DNA from: Gari tellinella
Taxonomy: Eukaryota; Mollusca; Bivalvia; Cardiida; Psammobiidae
Direction: 5' to 3'
Assembly: GCA_922989275.2 (NCBI GenBank)
Contig: OV277864.1
Location: forward strand, 21,711,550 to 21,775,549
DNA length: 64,000 nt
Every line of letters starts with the position of its first letter. Position 1 is the first letter of the stretch. Of the stretch, positions 52,623 to 63,319 are shown in pieces. Made by a program: the position numbers and the translations under genes. Under the pieces are notes generated by a model. It was given only the letters and a program-made list of their open reading frames with translations, was not told where the DNA came from and did not search any database.

Positions 52623-52872
52623 TACAGTGGAGAATGTGTTATTCTTTCCCAATAAACGCGTTTACGCTAAAACTATTATTTGCAGTGCAAACAGTTTGGA
52701 GCCAGATCAGACGCCGGGTAACCCGGCGTCTGATCAGGCTCCAAACTGTTTGCCACCAAGATAAACAAGAATTATCAGAATTGTCCAAAAGTTGTTCTTT
52801 TCTACGTTTTAGTGCTTTGCGTTTGCGTATGTTTGCGTTTAAACGGGAAAGAATAACAGATTCTCCACTGTA
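52623..52872 (+). mobile_element. MITE-A copy, right member of an inverted pair
   Basis: TACAGTGGAGAATGTGTTAT to ACAGATTCTCCACTGTA. Together with 52299-52548 it forms a large inverted repeat with a 74-bp spacer. Confidence 0.9.
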
Positions 52873-53195
52873 CTCCAGAGAAACGTCTTTTTACTTTTTA
52901 GATTCATTCTTCTAGTCTACTAGAAAACTGGTTTGAAATATGATAAGTTCCGCTGGACCTAGACCAGAAAACAACTAACTGATCAGGTCCGAACTCGTTG
53001 ATTTATTCAATAACACAATTTATATAGACATTACAAAAGCACGGAATACATGCGGTAACCTATTTATGTCTGGCCTTTACAATGCACTCTCCCTGTATAC
53101 TTGCTTGAAATGTCGTTGTATTTATACAATGGTGATCCAAAGACACGGTAGTGTTTGTCAATACAGATTTTTTATATGATACAGCAAACGGTACA
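52873..53195. other. No gene recognised
   Basis: No splice-supported exon found, although a linking exon of the vWA-MIB gene should lie between 52000 and 56700. Confidence 0.35.
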
Positions 53196-53242
53196 TACCT
53201 TGATGAGACGCCAAGTCAGGCGGCGTCTCATCAAGGTCTACC
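53196..53242. repeat. Core palindrome variant, isolated
   Basis: CCTTGATGAGACGCC and GGCGTCTCATCAAGG are perfect inverse arms around AAGTCAGGC. Confidence 0.8.
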
Positions 53243-53292
53243 TCGAATGCCCATACCCACTTACATGTAAGAAGACACTAGGCTTAAACGAG

Positions 53293-53507
53293 TTAACCAT
53301 TTTCTCCCTTAAACCTCATTTTTGACTTTTTAAGGTTGATTTTTACAATATATGTCAAAGTGACAAACAGTGTAGACCCTGATCAGAGGGCTCTTTAAGG
53401 AGCCCTCTGATCAGGATCTACCATGTTTACATAGGACAAATGCACTCCTCATAGGTACACTGTTTGGAAATGACGCATATATGCGTGACTATGGATCAAA
53501 TAGTTAA
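53293..53507. mobile_element. TTAA MITE with AGGGCTC palindrome variant
   Basis: TTAACCATTTTCTCCC and GGATCAAATAGTTAA ends. The palindrome is CCCTGATCAGAGGGCTC with GAGCCCTCTGATCAGG. Sister of 33537-33787. Confidence 0.75.
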
Positions 53508-53590
53508 GCTTCACGGTACAATATCATTAACTGTTTAACCCCTTCCCCATAGAAATGTTTTACGCATGTAGGTCTTACTATTTAATTATG

Positions 53591-53968
53591 ATTCTAACAT
53601 GACACGCGTCTTGACCACTATAAAAATAGAACAAGCTCATCAGGGTATACCTGAGACGTTTTACAACGCGCTTACCTATCCCGTTCCTTTCGCGGTTAGA
53701 TGACTTGACGTGTTACGTAAAGGCCTTATACTTTTAACCAGTCATGTTATGTAGTAATTTCCCAATTATTCGGTCTTTGTTTATGTTATGTTTGTTCTAT
53801 GCCAGATGGTGAGTCGGTAAATAGTTATTGTGTGTGCGAATTCTCTGATGAACGTAAATTTGCTGTTGGGTGTTAGATTCTTGTTATAGCCGCGGGGAAA
53901 GTTATTCGGTCGAAAAACTGCATCCGCTGAGGAAATAAGTATGGAACATTTGATTTCCTTTCTAAAGC
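53591..53968 (-). repeat. Family L element, copy 2, truncated
   Basis: Reverse complement of about 24820-25203 (for example GGTCGAAAAACTGCATCCGC and GAGGAAATAAGTATGG). It is cut where the CCGG block begins. A piece of foldback K reappears at 54964-55012 beyond the block. Confidence 0.65.
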
Positions 53969-54953
53969 CCCGATCTCACTGTCCCGGTGCTGATCCCGGT
54001 ACGCCCCGGTGGAGATAGCCGATGAACCGGGGTGGACCGGGATGAGCCGGGGCGTTTTTTATGAAAAAATAAATTGCGATCTCACATTCCCGGTGTCTCC
54101 CCCGGTGGAGCACCGGTTATGAAGCCGGATCTCCCCGGACCTTCCCGGTGAGGTCCCGGTTTGGCCCGACGGAGTTACGGTGAATGGCCGGTCTGTTCCC
54201 GGTTAACCCCGGTATAACACGGTGTAACCCCGGTGGTCGCCGGTGGTACCCCGGTGACCACCGGTGTCGTCCCGATCAACCCCGGTTGTTCACCGGTGAC
54301 GTGCCGGCGTTTCCCGGTGTTCGCCGGAAAGGACATAAACCGGGGCGGATGTGAATTAGTATAAATTCTCTTTTGTCTCTCGGAGATGAAATACAAACGA
54401 TATGCAATAAAATAAGACATAATAATGTTGTAGACTGTTCAAACTTCATTTTAATATGAGTTTCAAACACTTTGCCCAGCGATGATCTGGTTACATACTG
54501 TTTGTAGTGAACATAAAGACTTAAGCCTGAAGCCATTTATTTATAAAGAAAAACTTTCGTTTTTATATATAAGATTGACCCTATACAATAGAGAGGACGA
54601 TATTATTTCCTATTTAAACACAGACGAAACGCAAACGCTAAAATCAAAATGTAGAAATCTGCATTTTCTTGAAAAAAAAAATCAAATTTATCCTCGCAAA
54701 TACCCCGGTTGTTCACGGTAGAGACCCGGAGCTGCCCCGGATGTGCCGGTAAAGATCCGGCGTTGCCCCGGCATACCCCGGCGTTGCTCCGGCATTCCTC
54801 GGATGAAGCCGGTTGTGGTTTCTGCCCCGGTGACTCCCGGTGACCCCCGGTTGTATTAAACATTTTAAAGCATCCGGGGATGTTAGCCGGTGGCAGCCGG
54901 TGGAAGCCGGTCGATCCCGGATCGAGCCGGTCGTCCCCGGTGCCGCCAAGGTT
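53969..54953. repeat. CCGG-rich repeat element
   Basis: Two GC-rich arms (53969-54350 and 54700-54953) are packed with CCCGG/CCGGT words at intervals near 10-12 bases, with a 21-bp period clearest at 54205-54280. GATCTCAC followed by TCCCGGTG recurs 100 bp apart (53972, 54072). An AT-rich centre (54351-54699) holds a decayed MITE-A end near 54583. It is inserted between pieces of families L and K. No protein function is inferred from its open frames. Confidence 0.6.
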
Positions 54954-55012
54954 GTACTCCCAACCGTTGTAAAATACCGCTTCACAACGGTAGAGCATAG
55001 ATTATTTCTTAA

Positions 55013-55426
55013 TTATACCAGATTTATGTAGCGCTCTTCTTACACGTGAGTTGTGCATTCGTAAGCGCTTCACGTAAAATTATAGGAATGTACTTACAAA
55101 GTGAGAAAAGACAAATCACTAATAATGTTCTGTTAAAGGGCCATATGAAACCTTACCTGTTCTCGGACATGTTTACAAATGCGAAAGCAGTCGTTCAAAT
55201 GTTAATACAGACGATAAGATTTTGCGAGGCAAGAGTTGGAATACATTTAAACCACTCCGCCGTTAATCTCAACAATACTAACATTTGCAAATAATTAGGT
55301 TCCAAACTGTCTGACATTTATATCAAGTCTTAAGTCTATAACGGATAAAGTTTTTATATTTAAAATGACAACATTCTGCATACATGTGTACATCGTACGA
55401 TGATACAAGCAGTGATTATGTCTGTG
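55013..55426. other. No gene recognised
   Basis: An exon-like interval ending TCCGAGAACAG with donor GTAAGG (minus strand, near 55157) was considered, but its frame does not connect with exon 2. Confidence 0.3.
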
Positions 55427-55674
55427 TACAGTGCAGAAAACGTTATTCTTTCCCGTTTAAACGCAAACGAAATGCAAACGCAAAACATTAAACTTTAGCA
55501 AAGTACATTTTTTGAAAATTCTGGCTATTGATATTAAGCTGAGTGGCAAACAGTATGGACCGATCAGACGCCGCATTACCCGGTGTCTGATCTGGCTACA
55601 AACTGATTACAATGGAAATAATAGTTTTAGCGTAAACGCGTTTATCGGGAAAGAATAACGTTTTCTCCACTGCA
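55427..55674 (-). mobile_element. MITE-A, diverged copy
   Basis: TACAGTGCAGAAAACG and CGTTTTCTCCACTGCA ends. Palindrome GACCGATCAGACGCC with a diverged partner. Confidence 0.75.
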
Positions 55675-55841
55675 TATATCGGTGCTATCATTGTCGGTGT
55701 TGTGCGTACATGTATAATATTACATGTACACCAGTTTGTTCTATCTTATTAATCTAGGTCAACTATACTATCCAAATTGTAACAACTTGCCTGTCATCCG
55801 CGACGTAGTGGATTTTCTCACGTATAGATGCAGATCAAATA

Positions 55842-56038
55842 TTAACCCCTTCACTGCCTTACCCCGAATACAACAGTTTGGATCCTGACCAGACACTGCG
55901 TAACGCGGCGACTGATAAGGATATAAACAGTTTTACACTCATTTCAATAGTTCATAAGTCAAATACCTAAATATTTTAGAAATAAAAGCAGACGACAATT
56001 GTTAAAATTTGATGACGTCACGGCAGTGAAGGGGTTAA
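55842..56038. mobile_element. piggyBac-like MITE
   Basis: TTAACCCCTTCACTGCC and GGCAGTGAAGGGGTTAA with TTAA at both ends. Palindrome GGATCCTGACCAGACAC with a diverged partner. Sister of 43942-44144. Confidence 0.8.
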
Positions 56039-56333
56039 GTAGATATGCGTTTAATCTGGATCAGGATCAAACTTAAATGTCAGATCACTGTACTCTACAC
56101 ATTAACACAGTTTACACATTCATCGACATGGCTGACTAAATACAACTCTGTCAACAGTTTGGACTCAGATCAGACGCCGTGTTTGACACTAGTATTTACA
56201 TTTTTTTGTCATAACTACACAAAATGTAGAGTTCGTCAAGCAATTGCAGACGACACATTTTAGGTGACGATATTTCATCAGTAATGGGGTTAAATATGGC
56301 CGTAAAATATTACGATAAAATCGTTATGTGCCA

Positions 56334-56609
56334 GGGGCCCGTTTCATAAAACTCCGTACGACAATTGTTGTCGTAAGTCAGATTATAAAACTCTCAACTA
56401 TTATTTATTTCTCCATCTAATCCTGTCTTGTGACATCTTTTTGGAATCGTCTTTTCCATCTAATCATGTCTTGTGACATCTGTTTGGAATCGTCTTGAAA
56501 AGACGAATCCAAAAAGATGTCACAAGACAGGATTAGATAGAGAAATCAGAGATTAAATGTATTTTAAAGTTTTGACCTACGACAACATTTGTTTTATGAA
56601 ACGGGGCCC
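56334..56609. repeat. Family I foldback, copy 2
   Basis: GGGGCCCGTTTCATAAAACT and the inverse ending GAAACGGGGCCC. Inner arms ATCCTGTCTTGTGACATC and GATGTCACAAGACAGGAT pair, and the left arm is partly duplicated. Confidence 0.8.
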
Positions 56610-56688
56610 TGGTTTATTCTGCGGCACATATTATGTTTGATAGGTGTCTGTGTTTCTTAACAGTTTATAACAAAGCATTAATACTCAC

Positions 56689-56740
56689 ACTGTCCTCCAT
56701 TGATATGACCTTTATTTCCCTGCCGTCGCTCACTATTCAT
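56689..56740 (-). CDS. Candidate first coding exon of the vWA-MIB gene
   Basis: ATG opens MNSERRQGNKGHINGGQ plus one base and a strong donor GTGAGT. It lies upstream of the vWA-MIB exons on the same strand. The phase (1) does not match exon 2 (0), so a linking exon of 2+3n nt is needed; none was found. It could belong to another gene. Confidence 0.4.
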
Positions 56741-57018
56741 TACAAAGTGGAAGAAAAGTCCATAACAGTTCACTCGAACGTTTCGTATCAATATTTGTGA
56801 ATATGTTGCTCAAAGTGGTGTCCATCGGAAGGAAATAATCTCCCAATTACGACCGCCATTCATGGAGCTTCCGGGTAGACCAAAACGAAAGTAGAAAATT
56901 GGAAATACCCACGATCATCGTGTTAGATCGATATTTTCCGCCGTAAAGACCGAGGGTTTTCTGACTGAATGACGTTTGTATAGAGTTACCTATGCATTCT
57001 ATGCAATGTTACAGTTGA

Positions 57019-57160
57019 TTTACTCCTTCAGTGTCATGACGTGATGGGCTGTAAAAAATGTCGTCTGCTTTTAATTCTCATATTTCACTTTAAGATAGAA
57101 TGTGAAAAATAATATGGTAACGTTTTTCACACAGTTAATTTGGCCCTGACCAGACACTTT
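57019..57160. repeat. piggyBac-like MITE, half copy
   Basis: TTACTCCTTCAGTGTCATGA, then AATGTCGTCTGCTTTTAATT and a decayed palindrome arm GGCCCTGACCAGACAC. The right half is missing. Confidence 0.45.
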
Positions 57161-57260
57161 AAAGCATGAACCTATGCGACTTTGCGATATAATTATGAAT
57201 CTGTTGCAAAAAGATTAGCTTGTTCAGAAAGTCGAGGTTCTAGGCATGTCATCAGGATCT

Positions 57261-57408
57261 GGGTCCAAGCTTATAAAGCGTTTGAGTTGAGTCTAGGTGT
57301 GTTCTCAAGCCATTGATTGGTCAGATTTGAGCCCAGGCTCAAATCTGACCAATCAAATGCTTGAGAACGACTTTAGTCTCAACTGAAAAGCTTTATAACC
57401 TTGGACCC
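57261..57408. repeat. Family R foldback, intact
   Basis: GGGTCCAAGCTTATAAAGCG and the inverse ending TATAACCTTGGACCC. The centre TGATTGGTCAGATTTGAGCC pairs perfectly with its mirror. Confidence 0.85.
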
Positions 57409-57493
57409 TAACTACTGATACGCTTATGACAATCCCTCGACAATAGAAGATAACGTTAATCTGATATTGGATCCCGAAGACAAAATACATGTA

Positions 57494-57699
57494 TTAACCC
57501 CGTCACTGAGTACAGTGGTTGTTTACAATAGTTTTGTCAATTATCAGTAAAAAATATTCACTATATTCTAGAAGACAATAGTTTAAAGTATGCTGAAAGT
57601 AAAATGAATTCTTAAGGCGCAATAAATTTTACTCCCAACTTGCTTTTCTTGGTCACTAAAAACAAAAAACTAGAAACAGATTATGGAGTAAAGGGTTAA
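57494..57699. mobile_element. TTAA MITE with decayed family F hairpin
   Basis: TTAACCCCGTCACTGAG and ATGGAGTAAAGGGTTAA. Hairpin remnant GTTTAAAGTATGCTGAAAGT. Confidence 0.65.
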
Positions 57700-57938
57700 T
57701 CTTTCTGTGAAAAGGGCGTTATTAGTAATTTGAAACTTGTTCAGGTACCGTGTAACTCGATGTCTGATACTTGTGTTAAAATACAAAAATGATTTCAAAA
57801 GGCCTTTCAATTATATATATAGACTACATTTGTGTTTATGTCCTCTTCTTTACTGCATATACCGGTCTCGTGAACATACGTGTGCTTACTTCCCTTTAAC
57901 TGATGCCCGAGAAAACCAGGGTCTGGTCCAAGTCTTAT

Positions 57939-58182
57939 TATAACCCTTTCTCACAGTTTTCGATTATATTCGAGTTTGTAAACAGTTTGGATCTAGATCA
58001 GACGCCGCGTAACGCGGCGTCTGATCAGGATCCAAACTGTTTTTCAGGTAGAAATATAACAATTTGCTAACATAAAATTGCAAACTGCAAATCATCATAT
58101 GTAAAACTTTGATCCACAATAGACATGATGGCAGCATTAGACTTACTATAAGTGAGGTTTGTAATAAAGGGAAATGGGTTAA
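57939..58182. mobile_element. TTAA MITE, strong palindrome
   Basis: Left TATAACCCTTTCTCACAG, right GGGAAATGGGTTAA. Palindrome TTTGGATCTAGATCAGACGC with partner around CGCGTAACGCG. Confidence 0.7.
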
Positions 58183-58573
58183 GTGTTTGCATGTATCTTT
58201 CACATGTACCTATTATGATGATGAATGGTAAATTTATAATTGTATTGATGAGAAGCTATGTATAGTTAATATCAATACAATATCTATATAACTATCATAT
58301 TCAAATCCGTGCACACACATACGCGCACGCACAATAACACATTATTTAGCATTCAATGCGTAAGAGAATATGAACGATAAATAAACAAAACGATCTTAAC
58401 TATTGATTGATTTTCTTTTTAATACTACCAAAGGAACAAACGTGTATGATATCGATTATACACTCACAAACTGCTATGTAAATATAGATAGGGCTGTTTT
58501 TTGTGATATTGTGTAAGCACCCAATACATCTGAGACGACTGACCTAATGCACGCTACCAGAAAATTGTATAAT

Positions 58574-58724
58574 CTGTTCCAAACAGTTTCGATCTAGATG
58601 CGACGCCTAGTGACTCGGTGCCTCTTCTAGGTAAAACTGTTTGCCATTCTAATGATATTTTCCTTCAGTGAATCACCTTTGAGGACTGTTGCAGACGACA
58701 ATTACACAGCATGGAGAAGTTTAA
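58574..58724. repeat. TTAA MITE remnant abutting its neighbour
   Basis: Palindrome TTCGATCTAGATGCGACGCC with a shortened partner, block GTTGCAGACGACAATTACAC, right end GAGAAGTTTAA sharing TTAA with the next element. Confidence 0.5.
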
Positions 58725-58971
58725 CCCATTCCCCATTAAATACGCATTTTTACACCTTCAAATTATCCCTCCAGTGAAGAAATTAGTTCCAATTTATACG
58801 GTTGTGAATATTTATCATTAGAAATATTTTCTACTTTCTAGTATCTGCTAGCTTAAAGCAGGCTGAAAGTAAAGCAGAATGCGCCATAAGGCGCATTCTG
58901 CTTTACTTTCAACCTTTTTAAGTGGTCACTTGTCTTCAACACTAGAAACAGGCTATGGGGTAATGGATTAA
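58721..58971. mobile_element. Family F hairpin element
   Basis: TTAACCCATTCCCCATTAAA and ATGGGGTAATGGATTAA. Hairpin GCTTAAAGCAGGCTGAAAGT around GCGCCATAAGGCGC. TTAA is shared with elements on both sides. Confidence 0.8.
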
Positions 58972-59189
58972 CCTGTCTCTGTTTTACCCCGAGAAAAAAG
59001 GATATTAATTTTGCAAACATTTAGACCCTAGTCCGACGCCGCGTAATGCGGCGACCTATCTGGATAAAAATTGTTTTTCACGCATTTTAATATATTTTAA
59101 GTCAAATACATAAAAGTTGAATTTGAGAAAAAAAAAGCAGGCGACATTTTTTAAAAAGCTAACAACCCCATTGCAGTGAAGAGAGTAAG
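58968..59189. repeat. TTAA MITE, decayed, third in a chain
   Basis: Left TTAACCTGTCTCTGTTTTAC, palindrome GACCCTAGTCCGACGCCGCG with diverged partner, right TTGCAGTGAAGAGAGTAAG. Confidence 0.5.
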
Positions 59190-59210
59190 ACTACAGTATC
59201 GCCCTACTTT

Positions 59211-59453
59211 TACAGTGGAGAAAACGTTATTCTTTCCCAATAAACGCGTTTACGCTAAAACTATAATTTCTTTTGCAAACAGTTTGGAGCCAGATCAGAC
59301 GCCGGGTAACCCGGCGTCTGATCAGGCTCCAGACTGTTTGCCACCAAGATATACATGAATTATCAGAATTGTTCAAAACTTGTACTTTTATACGTTTTAG
59401 TGCAATGCGTTTGCGTTAACGGGAAAGAATAACGTTTTCTCTTCTCCACTGCA
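59211..59453 (+). mobile_element. MITE-A, diverged ends
   Basis: TACAGTGGAGAAAACG and CGTTTTCTCTTCTCCACTGCA; the right end has a small CTTCTC duplication. Palindrome intact. Confidence 0.8.
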
Positions 59454-59459
59454 TGACCA

Positions 59460-60470
59460 CACAAATAAATACTCGTCTTATATTGGTGTTTACGAAAGGT
59501 GGCATCTCTTATCTGAAAATGAAATGAAATGCTTATACAATTTGTTTTGACACATTTACTTCTACCGAGGAGTATACTAGTATTTTACAAACAATGTACA
59601 TGTGAATAGAAACAGTGCATACCAACATCAGAGGATTCCTAAACGATCAGGTTTGACATGGTTTGTCATTTGGCAATACATTGTATTAAATAAACCATAA
59701 ATAGACAAATATGGACACTACTGAATAGGAGAAACATTCGAATACCATAAAAACCAAATAAGAGTTTAATGTACAGGCGGGACACCACACACTCAATAAA
59801 AGATAAAGGCCGTTAGCATACGTGTTAAACCTGTTAAATAGAATTGAGTCAAAGTTTAAATATACGTTCTTGGTTGGTGCAAACGTGTATAGTCGTATTC
59901 ATTGAAAAGGAAGTTAGCTTTTTGTTTCAATGATAGGATTAATTCCATAGACTTCAAACCTAGTTTCATGAATTTGAAACACTATTAGAGTCACTAGAAA
60001 AGGGTACTGGCGCGTAGACTACGTGATATTGCATTGCGATGATATTTATATAATTTATTTAGATAATATAAATTGATGTTTAATTATGACGACTTTCAGC
60101 GTCAAAGAAGCGCTGTCACTGTCAACATCGTGACCAATGTTCTTCGTAAATATTGTTTCGTGAAACATGTTTGCTTTTTAATGTGAGTTTGCGTTAGTAT
60201 ATTAAAAGCATACCTATTGCACACATCTTAGTGTTTAATCTGCACAAAGGATTATCGATTATTTGGCGTTTCAAAATGTTATCATGTAATATTCTTTAGA
60301 TATTGCATTGGTACAGTGCTCAACTCGGTGAATAGCAATTGAGTAAGGCTGTGTCTGTGTTTTGTACAGTGTAATTTCCAAACAAAGTTGACTCAATGAC
60401 TTGGATATGAACTGAGGAAACAGATATTAGAAGTCGTGGAGCGTTCACTGTGTTGTTAAACATTTACGTG
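59460..60470. other. No gene recognised
   Basis: No splice-supported exon or repeat matching elsewhere in the window. Confidence 0.4.
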
Positions 60471-60680
60471 TACAGTAAAACCTCTCTATAACGGCCACTA
60501 AAACAAGGTCTAATTGATTGTATAAATGACAGGTGACAGGTTAAAGCAAGGTGACAGTAAAACAGAAAGCTCCTACAGGAGCTTTCTGTTTTACTGTCAC
60601 CATGCTTTAAGCAGTCACCTGTCGAAAACACCTAATAAATTATCACACTTTAGTGGCTGTTATAGAGAGGTTTTACTGTA
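60471..60680. mobile_element. Mariner-like MITE with family G hairpin
   Basis: TACAGTAAAACCTCTCTATA and GTTATAGAGAGGTTTTACTG TA are inverted ends with TA edges. Centre: hairpin AAAGCAAGGTGACAGTAAAA around GCTCCTACAGGAGC. Confidence 0.85.
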
Positions 60681-60880
60681 TCACATTTTCGTTATAATTC
60701 ACGTACTGTAGCGTTATTGGACGGAATTTAATGAAATAAAAAGTAGATATGGTAAATAAATCATTTCCTGAGAGTACCACAAGAGAATTTCGGCGATCTA
60801 GTGTGTTTTAGCGTCAGTTTAAATCGATAGTTAAGACTAGGTGTTGGATTGCGCTGTTTACCTTGTATCTATAATAGAAA

Positions 60881-60893
60881 GGGGGGGGGGGGC
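60881..60893. repeat. Short poly-G run
   Basis: Twelve to thirteen consecutive G bases followed by CGTG. Confidence 0.8.
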
Positions 60894-61680
60894 GTGTTAA
60901 TAGATCTAGATGTATGTGTCAAGTACCTGCGACTTAAACTAGACACAAACAAATTGCAGTGAAAAATTTAAACTGACAGGTATTTTGGCCGTTTGAATAA
61001 ACATGTTAAACAATACAGAGGCTGGTTAATCACATGAAATATCTGACGCGACATTGTTTGTAACGAATGTAGTTGAGAATACGGCATTCTTTCATAATAA
61101 ACATATATATTTATTTCCTCATTCTTTGAAGAAATAGAAATTTTTATATAAGAAATAGAAACAAATCACAATACTATTAATATACAAGATAACAGGAATC
61201 CATACAGATGGCAAGAAAGTGAACATATGTGAACATGGTGAATATTCTTAACCCACACGAGCATGGATATTGCAGTGAACCTCTGTGCTGTTTGGAATTG
61301 AATTATAGATATACAACATGATTTAAAGACACTGCAATGTTTGTCTATAAAGTAGAACAGTTCATTTGAAGAAGCAAACAGCGCAAATCTCTATACTGTT
61401 TGCAAATGTTCTATGAAGTAGACTATACGCTTAAAGAGGTTAATGAAAAGCCTTTACTCATATTGTGAATAACTGACAATTATGCTAGAATATTTACATT
61501 GCAAATAACTCAGAGCTAGATAAGACGATGAGTATCCCTCATATCCAACCGGCTACAGACCGATAGCTATCATTATGATTTAAAGATTTTCACAAAGCTG
61601 TAACTTTCTCTATTTTACTGCATTGCTTTCGAATTTAGTTTTGGTCTAAGCGGGGAAAAATAATGTCTCCTGCAATATAA

Positions 61681-61803
61681 TTAACCTTTCAACCCAAAAC
61701 TTTCGAAAACAGGTGAACATAATTATATAAGAAGTTGAAAGAAAAGCGGAATTCGCCTTAAGCTTAAGGTGCGCATTCTCCTTTGTTCAGCCTGCTTTAA
61801 GCT
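61681..61803. repeat. TTAA MITE half copy with family F hairpin
   Basis: TTAACCTTTCAACCC at the left, hairpin GAAGTTGAAAGAAAAGCGGA with partner ending CAGCCTGCTTTAAG. The right half is replaced by MITE-A starting at 61810. Confidence 0.5.
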
Positions 61804-61809
61804 ACAATA

Positions 61810-62059
61810 TACAGTGGAGAATCTGTTATTCTTTCCCGTTTAAACGCAAACGTACGCAAACGCAAAGCGCTAAAACGTAGAAAAGAACAACTTTTGGACA
61901 TTTCTGATAATTCATGTTTATCTTGGTGGCAAACAGTTTGGATCCTGATCAGACGCCGGGTTACCCGGCGTCTGATCTGGCTCCAAACTGTTTGCACTGT
62001 AAATAATAGTTTAAGCGTAAACGCGTTTATTGGGAAAGAATAACACATTCTCCACTTTA
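61810..62059 (-). mobile_element. MITE-A copy
   Basis: TACAGTGGAGAATCTGTTAT to CACATTCTCCACTTTA. 250 bp. The left palindrome arm has the GGATCC variant while the right has GGCTCC. Confidence 0.9.
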
Positions 62060-63319
62060 CCATCTGCTATGATAAAGCAACATTGCTCATATTGCGTATT
62101 TAAGGCTATATTAATTGGACATATTTTCATCAGTTAGAATAGATTAAAGATCGTAAAAACGTAGTTCTGAAATAATGGGTCAACAGGCATGTAAAACGTG
62201 TACATGTAGTGTTCGTTGTATCATTTGCTGTACAGTTAAAGCACAGGTACACCACAATAATCTGACAGATGTTAAAACAATCTAATATGCACGACCCCGG
62301 ATTAATGTTGATGTGATTTAGTCACCAGTGTCAACTACGCTGAGACAAAGGTGTAAATAAGGATGACGGAAAAGGTAAGCCAATACTTTATTATTTACTT
62401 GTTAGCTTTACGTTACAGGGGTAATGTACACATGGGTAAATTGTATTCTTTATCAACAAATACGCATTGGCTCAAAGATTAGATACAATGGCGACCACAT
62501 TTGTCTTTACTGTTTAGAAAAAAGAAAACCAACTGCAATGCAATCAATTGCAGAAAATGGTAACGTCTAAAAATGTTAATGGGTAGTGAGCAAATAATTT
62601 GGAGCCTGATCAGATACCAGCTTACCCGGCGTCGGCTAAGGATACCAGCATTACTGTTGACAGCGTAATGGTTTGAATGTGAGTATAGAGAGTGGGTGTC
62701 GCGTTACGGCACTATGCGAATAACGGTGATGAAAGATGAAAACACTTATAAACAGTGGCATAGAAAGCTGCGCAAACAATATTTTTCAAAAACTACCAAT
62801 AACACTTCTTTCGTGAAGAAACATGTGTAGAAGACTGTGTTGGATTCCTAGGTCGTTGCGGTAAAGGACCCCCAACGACCTGACAACTGCGATATATAAT
62901 ACATGGAAATGTACGAAAAAACTAATTAAAACATTTAGTCCACAAAAGTATACATTAGCAAGCAGTGTTCACACAATGAAATCTTCAAGCAAGCACATAG
63001 GGATAGTTCATTACAATATGCCGGTATTAAAGATTTAATACACTTTACGACATTTTTGTTTACCAAAAACAACGGAAATGGAAACTGATTGATCAATCGT
63101 ATACATGTACGACGTAGTTATACATAAACCCCATACTTTGTGGTCGCCTTCATGAGTAACGAAACAGAGCATCATTTGATGAATGCGTAGTAACGTACAG
63201 TGCGTGAGAAATAAACTGTTGCGTATCCATATGAGCCGTATCATGAGAAATTGGCCTTATTTTATTTCAAAAAGTGTAGATTAGGGCCAGCCACCGCGCA
63301 AAAGACGCGTCGGCTGGTT
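62060..63319. other. No gene recognised
   Basis: A weak first-exon look-alike (GGATGACGGAAAAG with donor GTAAGC near 62362, + strand) is the only gene-like signal. A decayed palindrome (GGAGCCTGATCAGATACCAG) lies near 62600. Confidence 0.35.

Noticed and set aside
54175..54998. Collagen-like or repeat protein encoded by the CCGG block
   Set aside because: The glycine pattern comes from the CCGGT DNA repeat; frames are interrupted and there is no start or splice support.
62360..62380. First-exon look-alike ATGACGGAAAAG with GTAAGC
   Set aside because: Four codons only, with no downstream exon found before the window end.
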